A stretch of DNA of 64,000 nucleotides from Atherinomorus stipes (lineage: Eukaryota > Chordata > Actinopteri > Atheriniformes > Atherinidae): contig JALJCO010013434.1 in NCBI GenBank assembly GCA_023101725.1, positions 1,691,501-1,755,500 of the forward strand, given 5' to 3'. The position numbers were made by a program, and so were the translations under genes. Every line of letters starts with the position of its first letter. The first letter of the stretch is position 1. Below are positions 1-13,100 of this stretch, one piece after another. Below the pieces are notes generated by a model. That model had not been told where the DNA came from. It saw only the letters and a program-made list of their open reading frames with translations, and made no database searches.

Positions 1-3000
1 GCCAGTCGGTCTCTGAGCGTACAGGCGTCAGCCTGCCACAGCAGCGCTCCTCCTCATCACTCTGTGGATGACACAGGCAGCAGTGGAACACTCGTGTTCA
101 TCGATGTTGAAAACGTGAACACGGTAAAATGCTGCGCTGCACTTTAACTTGGGGTCTACAGTGTTTAGCTTTTACATTAAGCTAAATAGTTCTTCACACC
201 TGACCTTTTGCTAAATTTCTTCCTGTTGGCTTTCAGAGTGAAGGTGGTGTTCGTGAGTTCCACATCGTCCAGGTGTCCAGCAGCAGTCAACACTGGCGCC
301 TCCATAAGTACATTAATCCAGACAAGGATAAAGGTGCATATGCAACACTGGCTCCACTTTTCTGTCATAGTTTATGTAAATATATCCAGATTCTTGAAAT
401 CCTCAAAAACTTCAGAAGCATTGCACAACAATTAAATATGTTTACACAAACCCTCAATCATATGTTTAGATTGTAGCCAAAATGTTGAATTTTAAAGAAC
501 GGCTGATTTACATACATTTCAATGAATAATACTATCAGGAATTATAAATACATCATCGAAGACCTTCACAGAGCAATTGTGCATTTTCTGTCTATGATTC
601 ATACCTTGATTTATGCTTAAACTCAACAATTTCTACAGGTTTGAGGTGACTGTAGCACACTTTCATTTTTTTCCCCATTGAACAAATTGTATAACAAACG
701 AGCTCAACTATGATATGTGTTGGGAATGAATAGAATTAAACTAATGCAAATTTAGTGAGTAGATGTATATTTTGAAAAAGGAGGGGGAAATACATTTAAC
801 AGATCATTTATTCCATGTGGCTCAAAATGGCTCTTTGTATGGGATGCTGAGGAACTCACTTTCCCTGACGATTGCATATATAAGTGTGTGTGAGATGATC
901 ACTGCAAAGAGTCAGACAGTGGTATAAACCAATGAGTGATTTCAGAGTATAAGTTGCAAACTAATAACTGATGGATGGTTTGAGTCTCAAAATGAAAACT
1001 GTTAATAGTGCCCTGATGACACAGGGAAGGATTGGTACATAACCAGACACTGTGCTAGTTTACTCCAGTTTTTTTTTTTTTTTCTTCTTTTCTCCAGTGT
1101 TGATCTGTGTGGTGTCAGTATCAATCACAATTTCTCTATTTTCTCTCTTCTCCTCCAGACTGTAAGCTTAGCAGCAGAGAAAGAGCCAAGCTTTGTTTCC
1201 GAGCCACACGATGCAAACCTCATCAAGGTACCAAGTCTGGTATATGTCAGCTGAATCTGAATGTCAGATTTGGACAGTGCACAGATTTGACTCTCTTCTT
1301 TTTCTTCCAGCTACCTTGGACACTAAAGAGAAATACACTTTTGCAGACCTGAATCTTGGAAATGAACTGGTAAATTAATAGAAATAGATGATTGCATATC
1401 AAACTACATGGCTAAATGTTGTGGTGTTCCTCAGGGGGTCACTGCTTGGTTTGTTTTTTTTCTTTGTTTGTATTATACATAAATTATGTATGTATATTAC
1501 ATACTTAATACAATACAATTGTGACATTTCAGTTAAAGAGACAGACAGTAGAGACAAGATATTAGGGTTACGTTGCTGCATATTTGTGTATGCATTGCAG
1601 AAATATCAGTAGATATGAATGGGTTTAAGTAGAATAGGATTAGATAAAGCTTTCTGCTACTGCTTTTGGAGCACAAAATGGTCAAATTATTGTTAATGAG
1701 ATGTTCAGCCATGTAGTTTGGTGTGATTTTATCTTAATATGATGACAACTTATTTCATGTTTGTTTTTTATAGCTTAATGTTTAGAATAAAATAATTCGT
1801 TCATTCATTGAAAATTTTCAATTTTGAATGTTGAACCAAATTCTAACATTCAGGATGTCTGAGATTAAGTCAACAACTTAGTGTTACAGAGAGAATCCAG
1901 CAGCTTGGTTCAGTCTGTGCATGTGGCAACTCATCCATTCCTGATAAATGTGATATGACATTGTGTTACCAGGTTCTATAGAGAAAGACATGCTGCACAA
2001 TGTGGTCAAATGAGCCTTTGTCCTCCCCTCACCTTTGCAAACTCTCTGCAGATCATCAGTTCTTCCACCCCTTGCGGAGACTTCTTCTTCCGATGTACCC
2101 CAGAGCTTCAGCAAGGAGATCTGGCATCATCCAGCAGTAAAAATCAGGGCTGTCCACCCACTTTCAACAGATACTCTGACATCACCACTATTGCCAAGAA
2201 GTGTAATGAGCTGGATCTCAACATAATTGTCATCTGGAAGGTAAGCATCTTTCAGCTACATGATGATCAACTCTATGAAAAAGTGTGAGGTTCACTTAAA
2301 GACTGTTGATACAGACACTGGTGAAAACCAGAGATGAGACAGCTGTTTCTCTGTTCATGAAACAAACATTATTGCAGTTCATAATGCAACAAAAAGAAAA
2401 CACAGTGCTCACAAACTTTTTATTGTGATGTGGGAGAATTCACAGTATTCATACTGTGAGGGGGGAAATTGTATGCATCACAAGATTCAGAAAACTAAAG
2501 AGACTAGAACAAATTATGTGTCTTTGTAATAAGCTGCTAGTAACAAAGAGCCTAAAGATCCTGATTAAAAGTGGTCCTTTACTAAGTTGTCTGATATACG
2601 TTGACACAGCACTTGTTCATCCCTTGAGTAAGGAGCCTTTTTTATGCTTGAATGCTTCGTAGGTCAGTTTCAACTGGTTTAACAACAAAATATTGCTGCC
2701 ATTGCTCCAGACTGCTTTAAAAGATTACAACAAAGTCCAGCTGCTAGAAAGCAAAATTTGAATAAATGAGGGAGGGATCAACAAATAAATCAATCTCTAA
2801 ATGGATGATAAGAACTTGACTTTCTCTTTGTCTGAACAGGCATATGTAGTGGAGGACAACAAACAGCTTATCCTGGAGGGCCAGCTTCATGTGGCCCTGC
2901 AGACCATCGGCAAAGAGGCCAGTTCTCTGACTCCAAAGGAGGTACAAGAAGCACACACCAAGTTTCATTATCTGAAAACTTGTTCATGCGTACATTCAGT

Positions 3001-4617
3001 TATCCACTCAGGACACAGTTTTAACCTCTGAAGTTATTGTACCATCTCATATTTCATCTAATTCGTTTTAGGAACCTTTTAAGATCCACTTTAACTGCTT
3101 CACTGATAGATAATGTCAGATTATTGGAAACTTCAGAGATGATTTATCCATAGTTAAATGTTAAAAATTAGATGTGGAATTATAAAGTTTGATAATATTA
3201 CCATCAAGGGATTGTCTGACCTCTTGTGCATGATGTGTGTTTTCAGGAAGCTCAGGAGATGGTGCTGCTCAAGTTTAAATCAGAACTGCCTCCTCCAACC
3301 ATCACACCCTTTCCAGAACTTTCCCAGCTCATTAAAACAAATCTGCACTATCCAGAAACATTCACACATCCATTTGTCCAGGACAGGTCAGTTGAATCTG
3401 AAATTTGATCTAATTATTTGTGATGGATCAGCTTCACGTCCTGTTAGCTGAAAAAATTCAGAGCCCATCAGAAACGTAAAGGCTGTAGTGAAAAAATTGG
3501 CCAATAATAAATGAAAGATGTGAAGACAGAAACTCAGTGATGACATTTATTTAAATTCAAATATTGCAGGGCTCTGTAAAGACTTTTTATCTTCCACAGA
3601 CACTCAAGCTATCCCCAACTTAGTTTGGATTGAGTTTGATGCCATTTTTGATTTTCTGATTTAAAGCAATAAAGGTGAAGCTGGTTTTCTTTCTTTCCTT
3701 AGTCTCTGCTTGGTTCCAGTAACTCTGACTCTGTGCAACTGCTCTTTGGCTCAGATAGATGTCATCATTGACTTGAGACACAAAAGCACCTGGTAAGTTT
3801 TTCAGCAGGTGATTTAATCCCTTCCTAATCTGATTCCTCTTAGAGATGGACAGGAAGCTCAGACAGGTACTCCACTCTTTGCAACATGGATAAGGGAGGA
3901 TGACATGTGTTGTTGAATAGCTGTATCTCTTCTGGAGACGTGGTAATGTAAAGCAGGGTGAGACTTAAGGGGCCTCATAAGTCAGATTCTCATTGTTCAG
4001 GTCTTCAGAGAGCTGAAGATGACTCTTCTCTGTGATGAGTTAACTGAATTTGATATGTAAGAGGTGGAGCTTCTTATCTTTGCAGGTATAGCTGCTTTGC
4101 AAAGTCTTCAGATTTCTGCATTTTACTATTTCCCAAAATCAAATTCAAAAGAATTTTTCTTGAACTATAAGATGTTTACTGCCCTGAGTCTGCAAACATC
4201 ACTGGAGAAAAAGGAAATGCTGGAAAATTCTTCTTAAGAAAGAAACCAGCATGAGAAAAGGGTTCAGTTATTTAATCTGAACTTGTTTTGTATTAGATAG
4301 CAAGTTTATTACAGCATGAATTTTCAGTTGGTTTGTGTGTTCATGATTTCTTTGTTTTGGTTAAAATAAATGTGTTTTCCAGCCCGGACTCTGTGGAGGT
4401 CTACAGCTCATTTGCCTGGGTGGGTCAGTCCCAGTATAAGCTGAACCTGAGGCCTCAGGAGGTGCTGAGCCTGGCTCTACGAGCCTGTTTCTTCCGGGCA
4501 GGAGTCTACAACCTGAACACACCACGAGTTTTTGCCAAACCAGCTGATCAGAGCGCCATGTGTGAGTCAAGTCAGCAAACAGCGAGTCCTGCTCTCATAA
4601 TCATCAACAACGCCTGA
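1..4617 (+). CDS. trappc8: TRAPP complex subunit 8, 3' portion (last 9 exons)
   Basis: TRAPPC8 is a subunit of the TRAPPIII tethering complex and acts in ER-Golgi traffic and autophagy. Exons read here: 1-123 (5' edge cut by the window), 237-333, 1159-1227, 1311-1369, 2052-2240, 2840-2941, 3247-3386, 3703-3792, 4383-4617. Every intron is GT...AG and the frame runs on through all nine exons, giving 367 residues and a TGA at 4615-4617. The translation matches the known C-terminus of the family: AYVVEDNKQLILEGQ, SLCLVPVTLTLCNC, GVYNLNTPRVFAK and a final SPALIIINNA. The human protein is about 1435 residues, so roughly a quarter is present and the N-terminal part lies upstream of the window. No frameshift or stop is seen. 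The family call is firm; the first exon (1-123) is assigned by frame and donor only, because that stretch is poorly conserved. Confidence 0.95.
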
Positions 4618-4726
4618 GGGGACTTGGTGGGCCCAGAGACCTCGGTTCACCAGCTGCCACACCTGAACATGGTCCTGCTGGCTCAGACTGGATGGCAAGA
4701 AACTTATTTTTTGTACCAATTAGTAA

Positions 4727-4732
4727 AATAAA
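4727..4732 (+). terminator. Polyadenylation signal of trappc8
   Basis: AATAAA lies 110 bp after the trappc8 stop codon, followed by an AT-rich stretch, so the last exon would carry a short 3'UTR. Confidence 0.7.
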
Positions 4733-6267
4733 GTTTATTTTAAAACCATTTATTTAAAACAGAGACTAATGAGCTGATATTACAGATGTTTCATCAGACT
4801 TGTTTTAACCATCATCAGCTCTTCTAAAACTGTTTGCTTCCTAACAACAAGCCATGTGGCAGACTCACATTGGACCAGGCTTTAACTGTAAACGGAGACA
4901 AACTGCTGCTCTTCTGCTCAACCACACTGAGCCGGACCGACCTTCCTGAAAACGGACTCAAACTGTCTGCTCACTTCATTCTGCAAATTACTGGACTCTG
5001 AAGGATCCAATCAGAGCAGTTGTCATGGTGACATTAAAACAATGTTTACATCAGAATATTTGGCAACTTATTGTTTCCTGTCATTTGGAGTCTGCAGCTC
5101 TTCTGGAAGCTAAAACTGAACCCCATCTCACTGCCTCATTACAACAGACTAACATCTCATTGTGCATGCATTTGATTTTTTTTTTTTCTCTGTCCCAAAG
5201 ACCAATCTGTCAACCTCTGCACTTAATCTGACCATATTGTAATCTGACCTTGTTTGCACGTGACTCCTTGTCCGGAAGTTATTTTATTTATATTTGGTAA
5301 ATTGGCTGTAAATAGAAAATAAGAATGTAACTAAGCTAATTCTGTTAAAACAGTTGACAACAAGCGAAGGCTCCAACATTGGTCGTCTTTTTCTGGGAAT
5401 CATGAAGTTCCAACATTTGTCATTACAGAGCTGAATTACATGTGATGGGTATGAGCAAAAATTACAAGACCACCACTCGAATGTTCATTCAAGATACACT
5501 TAATATCTGTCACAAGCATTAAAATGTTCTCAAAGTTTGTTCTCAGCAGTGAAAAGTAAAAACGCCATTTTTCCAAGACTCCAAAAAATGTAACTGCATT
5601 TATGTTTCATTGTCTATGTTGCAGTATAGGATCTAAAATGGCAATAAAATGCTAAATTTAACAAATTTATTTTTAAAACTTTAAATCCTGTTATTTACAC
5701 TTTGCATCTTGTAAAACATTAAATTTCTTCTCAGATGCCGTGGTCTGTAATGTAAACTTAAAACCTTATGAAGAGATGAGATAAAGCAGTGTTAAGTAAA
5801 TGTTTAATATGCAAGAAGATTAGTCTGATTAAGAGAGTGAAGAGATTTAAGTTTTGTAAAAATCCAATTGAGTCTAATATGAAATTTAAGTCAATATATA
5901 AGGCTGTTATTTTTAACATCTGCATGAATATTAAAGCCACCTATCACTTCAACTGTACTCGGCCTGAGTGAGTAGGAGCTATGCGGAGGACATACAAAGC
6001 ACAGCAATGGTTTATTTCCACCTTGAGAGACAAAGTCAGGCATTCTCCAGAACTAGAATTAATCTCTGGTCTAAGACTGATCCATGACAGAGAATATGGC
6101 TGCCACTCCTCGTCGTGGGCCTGTTGACTCCTGCCCATCTCGTTGGCTGTGCAAGACTGAGTTTAGAATAAAACTGCAGTAACGGCATCATCAGCACAGC
6201 AAACATGATGGCTGCCTCTGATGTTACACTGAGAAAAAAGGAGTCAGAATAATCCAACATTAAAATT
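4733..6267. other. Intergenic spacer between trappc8 and ctns
   Basis: AT-rich sequence between two convergent genes. No exon-like reading frame or splice-site pairing was seen on either strand. A short T-run lies near 5179-5188 and no recognisable mobile element was found. Part of it may belong to longer 3'UTR forms of either gene. Confidence 0.5.
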
Positions 6268-6273
6268 TTTATT
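6268..6273 (-). terminator. Probable polyadenylation signal of ctns
   Basis: On the minus strand this reads AATAAA, about 0.9 kb after the ctns stop codon at 7184-7186. It would give a 3'UTR of about 900 bases. The stretch between holds no other gene. Confidence 0.45.
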
Positions 6274-7183
6274 TTACAAAAAGATCAATAGGAATTTTTG
6301 CACTGAAACAAAGCAGAGAAATCAGAAGTAACAGGGCATTGTACTGTGGGGTTAACAGGTGTGCCTCTGATGCACACTGAAAACTGCAGCACAGCTGGGA
6401 TTGTTTTAGCTCCAATGTGCCTGACCTGTCAGGACTGATCCACTGCCTCAGTCATGGAATGATCTCTGCTTAGGTCCCCATCAACAAACCTCCTTCCCTG
6501 CTCTTTTTTTTTTTTTGGTTTGATCATTTAAGGCACTGTAGTGATATACAAGAAAGTACATTTTACACTCCTTTGGTTAAGTATCATCCATCATTGGAAA
6601 TAAATTTTGAGTGAAAAAGAGTTTTCTATTCCAACACTGGACAGAAGAGCAGGAATAACCCAGAAAAGACAAAGGAGGGTTAGTTGTGTTTCGTGACAAG
6701 TGAGTTTCTTCTTAATGAAGACAAATGCAATTTAATCATGGTGCATCATGGGTCGTCATCCCACTTTAAGTTTCTGGAGACTACAGATATTTATTTTCCA
6801 GCCAGACCACAGATTTTCCTGCCTTTCCCTTCTTGTTTAAAACATGTTAATCAGGATATTTCATCAAAGCTGTCAGAATAACAGATTCAAAAAAATATAT
6901 CTTACTGGTGATCAAAAACACCATTAAATGTGATGTCATTCAATAAAAAAAAGTGCTTTCATTCATTACATTTTTTGAGGGGCCTCCATCAACCAGAACA
7001 GTGTAGAAAAAAAAAAAAAGTGCTTTTCTGGAGACTATTGAGAGGAGAGGGGGGAATCGACATCTGAATCCAGATCAAAAGATGCTAAACCTGTTTTCTG
7101 CTTCAACTTCTGTCGGGACAGTTTTTTCATCAAGTGACATGCTGGTGGATCAGATACACTCCATGTGTCAGTTCAGGTCGGCA

Positions 7184-10100
7184 TCAGTCTTCCTGTTGCT
7201 CTGAAACAGCTTGGTAGTGGGCCGGCTTTCTGTAGAGACAGTAGTGCTGAGCCATGAAGAGGATGTCGAACACCACAGAGAACAAACCCAAACCAAACTT
7301 CGTCGGATCACCAAAGATCAGCCCCCACTCATCTGAGGAAGGACACACATCACAGTTAATTACATTAGGAAGATACCATACCAAGAACATATTTACATCC
7401 ACTAAATTAGAACCAGGTTGTTTTTACCCTACTGATCAATGTTGTTGCAACAACAATTGTGCTATTACAACAGTGATCAGAACCTTGTGATGAGGAAAGC
7501 AATTGAAACATCTAACCTCTGCAATGCAGAATACTGTGCTCACACCAAAATCTATCCAAAAATCTTCATCTTGGATGAATATTTACCATTGTTGTATGAC
7601 TGAATAATCATCTGCAGAATACTGAGCGTTCCACCAGTGAAGTCCAGCAGCACGTTTCCTATACTCCATCCCTCTGTACTCTTTCTCCTGTAGTTCATGT
7701 AAGCCTAGAAAACACCAGAAATTCAACCAACCATGAGCGAAACCCAGCCAGAAGAAACATGTCAAACACAAACACACACACACACACCCCTCCAAACTGG
7801 ACATATTTTCCTGAACAGCTTTTAAACAAATTCAGATATACTGTAATGACAGCAACTAAACAAACAGTGAAAGAGAGCATATCTATCTAATATGATTAAT
7901 ATTTGTTTTCAATACATTTTAAATATGACTTCAAGCTCATCTTGAATTTAATGACAGCAACATTTGAAAGTTGGAACAGGGCACCAAAAGGCTGGAAAAA
8001 TGGTTTTACAGAGAAACAGCTGGTCGAGCATGCTACAGTTAACCAGGTTTATTACCAGCAGGTCAGAAACATGATAAGTAAGAAAAACAGTACCTCAGAG
8101 AGGCACAGTTTCTCAGTTGTAAAGATGGAGTAATTCAACAAATTCTGTCTACAAATTGAGCAATAAAGTCATAAATATCGTCCTTGATGTAAACTTGTGG
8201 AAGCTTTGCGTATTCTATCATCCACAGAACATAATATCTTCAGATCCAGAGAATCTCTGTTAAACAATTAGACATTCTGCATCCTGAAGACCAGAGGATC
8301 ATCCGGCTTGTTATCAGCACTCCTTTCAAAGTGAACTCTAAAGCTGAACTAGCCTGCCAGCAGTGCAGAACTTCCACCAAATTCAATTTTGAAGCATTGT
8401 GAAACACAAAAGATAAAAAGAAACAAAATGCAGAACTGTAGAGCAGCTAGAACAGGGGTGGCCAAGTCCAGTCCTCGAGAGCCACAATCCAACAACTTTT
8501 GGTTGCATTCCTTCTCCAACACACCTGAATCAAATCAATGACATGCATGTGAGGTCATTCGGGTGTGTTGGAGAAGGGATGGATCTAAAAGTTGCAGGAT
8601 TGTGGATCTTAAGGATCAAACTTGGCCACCCGAGCTAGAACCTTCAATCAGACCAGAATGGAACATTCTTCTCTTCAGAGTCCAGCAGCTGGTCTCCTCA
8701 TTTCCAGATGCTTAGAGTTGTTTAAAAAACCTGTGACAACTCAGCCAGCAAATTCAAGATGAAGGGATATTTTTCATGAAACAGTGAAATGTCTCACTTT
8801 TAACATTTTATATATTGTATTTGTAACAACATTTAAGACAGCAAATCACTGCGTTCCGTTTATATTTGCATGTTTTCAGTGTCCCAGCCGTTTTGAAACT
8901 GGTGTTATCCATGTTTGCAGCCTTTTAGCATCCTTCTGTGCAGCTCACCTGTGGTATATATTTGATGAGAGTGACAGCTAGTTTAATGTAGGAGAAATAG
9001 TAGAGGTAATCCAACCAGGTGATTGTTTTGGCCACAGCAAGAAATAAGCTGATCAAAGCAAATCCCCAGCCAATCAGCAACAAGACCAAGGCTGTCCACG
9101 AAACTTTCTGACCTCCCCTCTGGAATAGAGACACAGAAGATTACAGTCATTCATCATGGTTTTATTTGCTAACTGAGGGTATGACAGAGGTGTTACAACC
9201 CGATTTCTTTACCCAAAACTCCTTTAGAAGCCTCCACTCTCCTCATTTATGTCAAAATCCCCATAATATGGGCACATACCTCATAAACAGCAGCCTGGCT
9301 GACGTAAATGACACAGAGCAGGACAGCATGAAGACTAAAGAAAACGTCATTGGCATTGACAGGGTTAATTCCATTAGGGTTCCTCTTTAGAAACTCCTCC
9401 TATGGGGGGGTGAGAATGAGAGAGAAACATAGCAGCTTAACAAGCAAAAGGCATTTGCATATTTCAGTCAAACAAAAGATCATACAGTTATAATAAAAAA
9501 ATGAATATGTTTAGAATAGCAGAGAACCGTCTGGTCACATTATGTTGCATCTGCACTGCTCAAAAAAATAAATAAATAAAAAATAAAAAGGGAACACTTA
9601 AACAACACAATGTAACTCCAAGTATATCACACGCATGAGAAATCAACCTGTCCAGTCAGGAAGCAACACTAATTGTGAATCAATTTCACCTGGTGTGCGA
9701 ATGAAACAGACAGCAGGTGGAAATGAGAGGCAATTAGCAAGATAACCTCTATAAAAAGAAATGGTTCAGCGGGTGGTGACCACAAACCTTTATTCTCATT
9801 GTTTCTGGCTGATGTTTTGGTCACTTTGGAATTTTGTTTGTGTCCTCAGCCCTAGAGGAGCCATGAGGTGTGTGTCAGCAAGCAGATGTTGCTCAGCTTG
9901 TGCAACTCAAAGATGGCACATCAATGTGAGCTGTGGGTTTGCTGTGTCTCTCAGCAATGTCCAGAGCCAGAACAGCGGGAGATGTGGAGGGGTCATAGGA
10001 GGGCAACAAGCCAGCAGAAGGACCGTTACCACCTCCTCTGTGCAAGAAGAGCACATCAGAGGCCTGCAAAATTATCTCAAGTGGGCCACTAATGTGCTCA

Positions 10101-13100
10101 TTTCTGCTCAAACTGTCAGAAACAGACTCCAAGAGGGTCAGATGTCCACAAATGGGGCCTGTTCTTACAGCCCAACATCGTGCAGGATGATTGGCTTTTG
10201 CCTGAGAACAGCAATATTGGCAGATTCGCCATTGGCGCCCTGTACTCTTCACAGATGAGAGCAGGATCACTGAGCATGTGTGACGGACGTTAGAGTCTGG
10301 AGACGCCGTGGAAAACATCATGCTGCCTGCAACATCCTCCAGAATGACTGGTTTGGTGGTGAGTCAGTAATGGTGGGGGGAGGCAATTCTTCAGATGGCC
10401 GCGCAGCCCTCCATGTGCTAGCCAGAGCGACCCTGACTGCCTTCAGGTACTGAGATGAGATTCTCAGACCCACAGTGAGAGCTATACTGGTGCAGTGGGC
10501 CCTGGGTTCCTTCTAATCCATGACAATGCCAGGCCTCATGTGGCTGAAGTGTGCCAACAGTTTCTCCATGATGAAGGGAGTGATGCTATGGACTGGCTTG
10601 CACATTCCCCAGACCTGAGTCCAACTGAGCAGATCTGGGACATCATGTCTCGTTCCATCCAACGACGCCACACTGCAGCACAGACTGTCCAAGAGTTGAC
10701 TGATGCTTTAATCCATGACTGGGAGGCGATCCTGCAGGAGAACATCCGCTGCCTCATCAGAAGCATGTAGAGAGATCATACCACATGGTGGCCACACACT
10801 CTCCTGAGCCTCATTTTGACTCATCTTGAGGAATTTTCACTGACACTGGATCAGCCTGCAATGTGATTTTTTTTTTCCACATTTATTCTGAATACGGTTC
10901 TGAATCCGGACCTCTGTGGGATAATGATTGACTTACATTGATCATTTTTGTGTTATTTTGTTCACAACACACTCTGCTACATATTGAATTTAGATTTCAA
11001 CTGCAATATTTCACTGAGATCTAAGATGTGGTGTTTAGTGTTCCCTTTAACTTTTAGCAGTGCATTAAAATACCTGAGAGAAATTGCAGGCAAAGCCTTT
11101 ATCTGTTCTGACAACATCTTAAATGTTTGTGGTCTATACAGAAAGCTGAATGAATTTACCTTTATATAGGGCACCCAGAACAAGCCGATGTTGAAGACGC
11201 TGTAAGCGATGAAGCCCGTGAGGTTGAGAGCCAGGAAGTCAAAGTTTAGACCTACAACACTGAAAACAAAGCATTAGTTTTAGCACTTAGTACGGAATTA
11301 AGTTTTATTCGGTCTTTTTTTAATCCTCTTAAAAGTGGAATTAACTTTTATTCGTAATCAAAGAATTGAATCTCATGTAAACATCTGTTCATTCTACTTA
11401 AATACAAAATATATTCAGAGGCCATTTCAGAATAATTAGAACTGAACAAAATCATAAACTGGCACAAACTTTTAGTTTGTGCCAGTTTATGTAGTTTTAG
11501 TTTAGGCCCCGTCACTTTACATACATACAGTACAATATATCTGGGTGTTTACGGATACTATCTAAGGAATTATTATGAAGGCGAGTAAACTGTATGTTTT
11601 TTTTTTTCTTTTTTTCCTTTTTTAAAGAAAAACCTACCTCTTCCTCCTCCAGTTTTCCCAGGCTTGCGGATAGAAAGACACTGACCAGGCAAGGAAGTAA
11701 ATCCAGCCAATGACCTGACTGATGATTGACAGGATGTTGCTGTGGATCACCATGAAGCGAATCCTAGCAGACAAACTGAAGAAAGAAGCAAGATTTCATA
11801 CAACGCCGGACACCAGATCAATTTTCTGAATAAACTGGTGTTCACTCATTTTGAGCACAACACCACAGAGTTTGACCTTCCTGAACTGTGTGTGGTTATT
11901 ATAAACAACAGGAAAGTGCCGTTAGTTTGCAGAACCAGCAGAGAGATCAAAGTGCTGATTGCAGAGAGGAAACCAAGACCCAACTGTGGACATTCAGCCG
12001 TCTGATCTGATCATCACAACCACTAAAGACCCATTCTCTCAACAACACTGTAAAAGCTGCATCTCTCAGCTTCTCCGTCCTGCAGAGATAAAGCTGAGCA
12101 TCTCCTGCTGCCGTTCAGGTCTCTGCTCCTCAGTAGCTGGCACTACATCTTCAAGTCAACAACAGACTAACCTGTCCGGGTTACCGCTGATCATGATGGA
12201 GGAAAAGTGAGAGAAAAGTGGGTAAATTGTAAACCAGTGTAAAGTCTGAACTTTTAGTTCTGTGTACACAGCAGATTTTTAATCAGCCGCTGACAAGTTT
12301 GTGGGACAGATCGCACATTTTCACCGCTGCTCCAGATTTTGTGGTTCTTTGCATAGTTTCATGCTAAATTAAGGTCAATGCATCCTAAACTGCATGTGTG
12401 TGAGGCTGCTGTTGATTGTTGATCCAGTAGCCCCAGGACTGAACTTACAAAACATTTATGAACAGCTCAGTGCATGCTGCTTCTGAACTTACCTGCGGAG
12501 GTCTGTGTTGTTGCTTATCAGGTATGTGGTCACCTGACCAACATCATGCGCCATCACAGTGAAATTGACTGATGTCAAGTCCGCTGGCAGCAACACCTGA
12601 AGAAATACATGAATTCATACTGAAACAAACTAAAGGAGGTAATTCTTGTTTATATCCATCTTTTTATCACTCATGGAACTGATTATATTTAAGCTGATTG
12701 GGAGGCAGAATATATTTGAACAGCTCTGTAGAAAAGATAACTGAGCTAAGTTAAGCCGTCAAGACAAAAATTTGTTACATCTTTATGAATCTTCAAAAGG
12801 AAATGATAAAATCCTTAAATCCATAATCATAGAAGGATTTTGTTTGACATTAATAGTTTGTGAGTTTTACATAAAATCCATTAACTGCTTAAAAAAAAAA
12901 AAAAAAAAAAAAAAAAGGAGCGCCCATTAAAAAGATGCCAGAGTTTTCAGTATAAGCCATGGCCAATAAAATGCGACAAAGACAAGAGGATTGTCAACCT
13001 GAGGAGGATTCAGACCCAAGGTCTGGGTGTAGTCACGAGATCAACAAGTTACAAAGCAGGAGGATGCTTGAGGAGGAAGCACTCAGCTGGTGAGTGAGGT

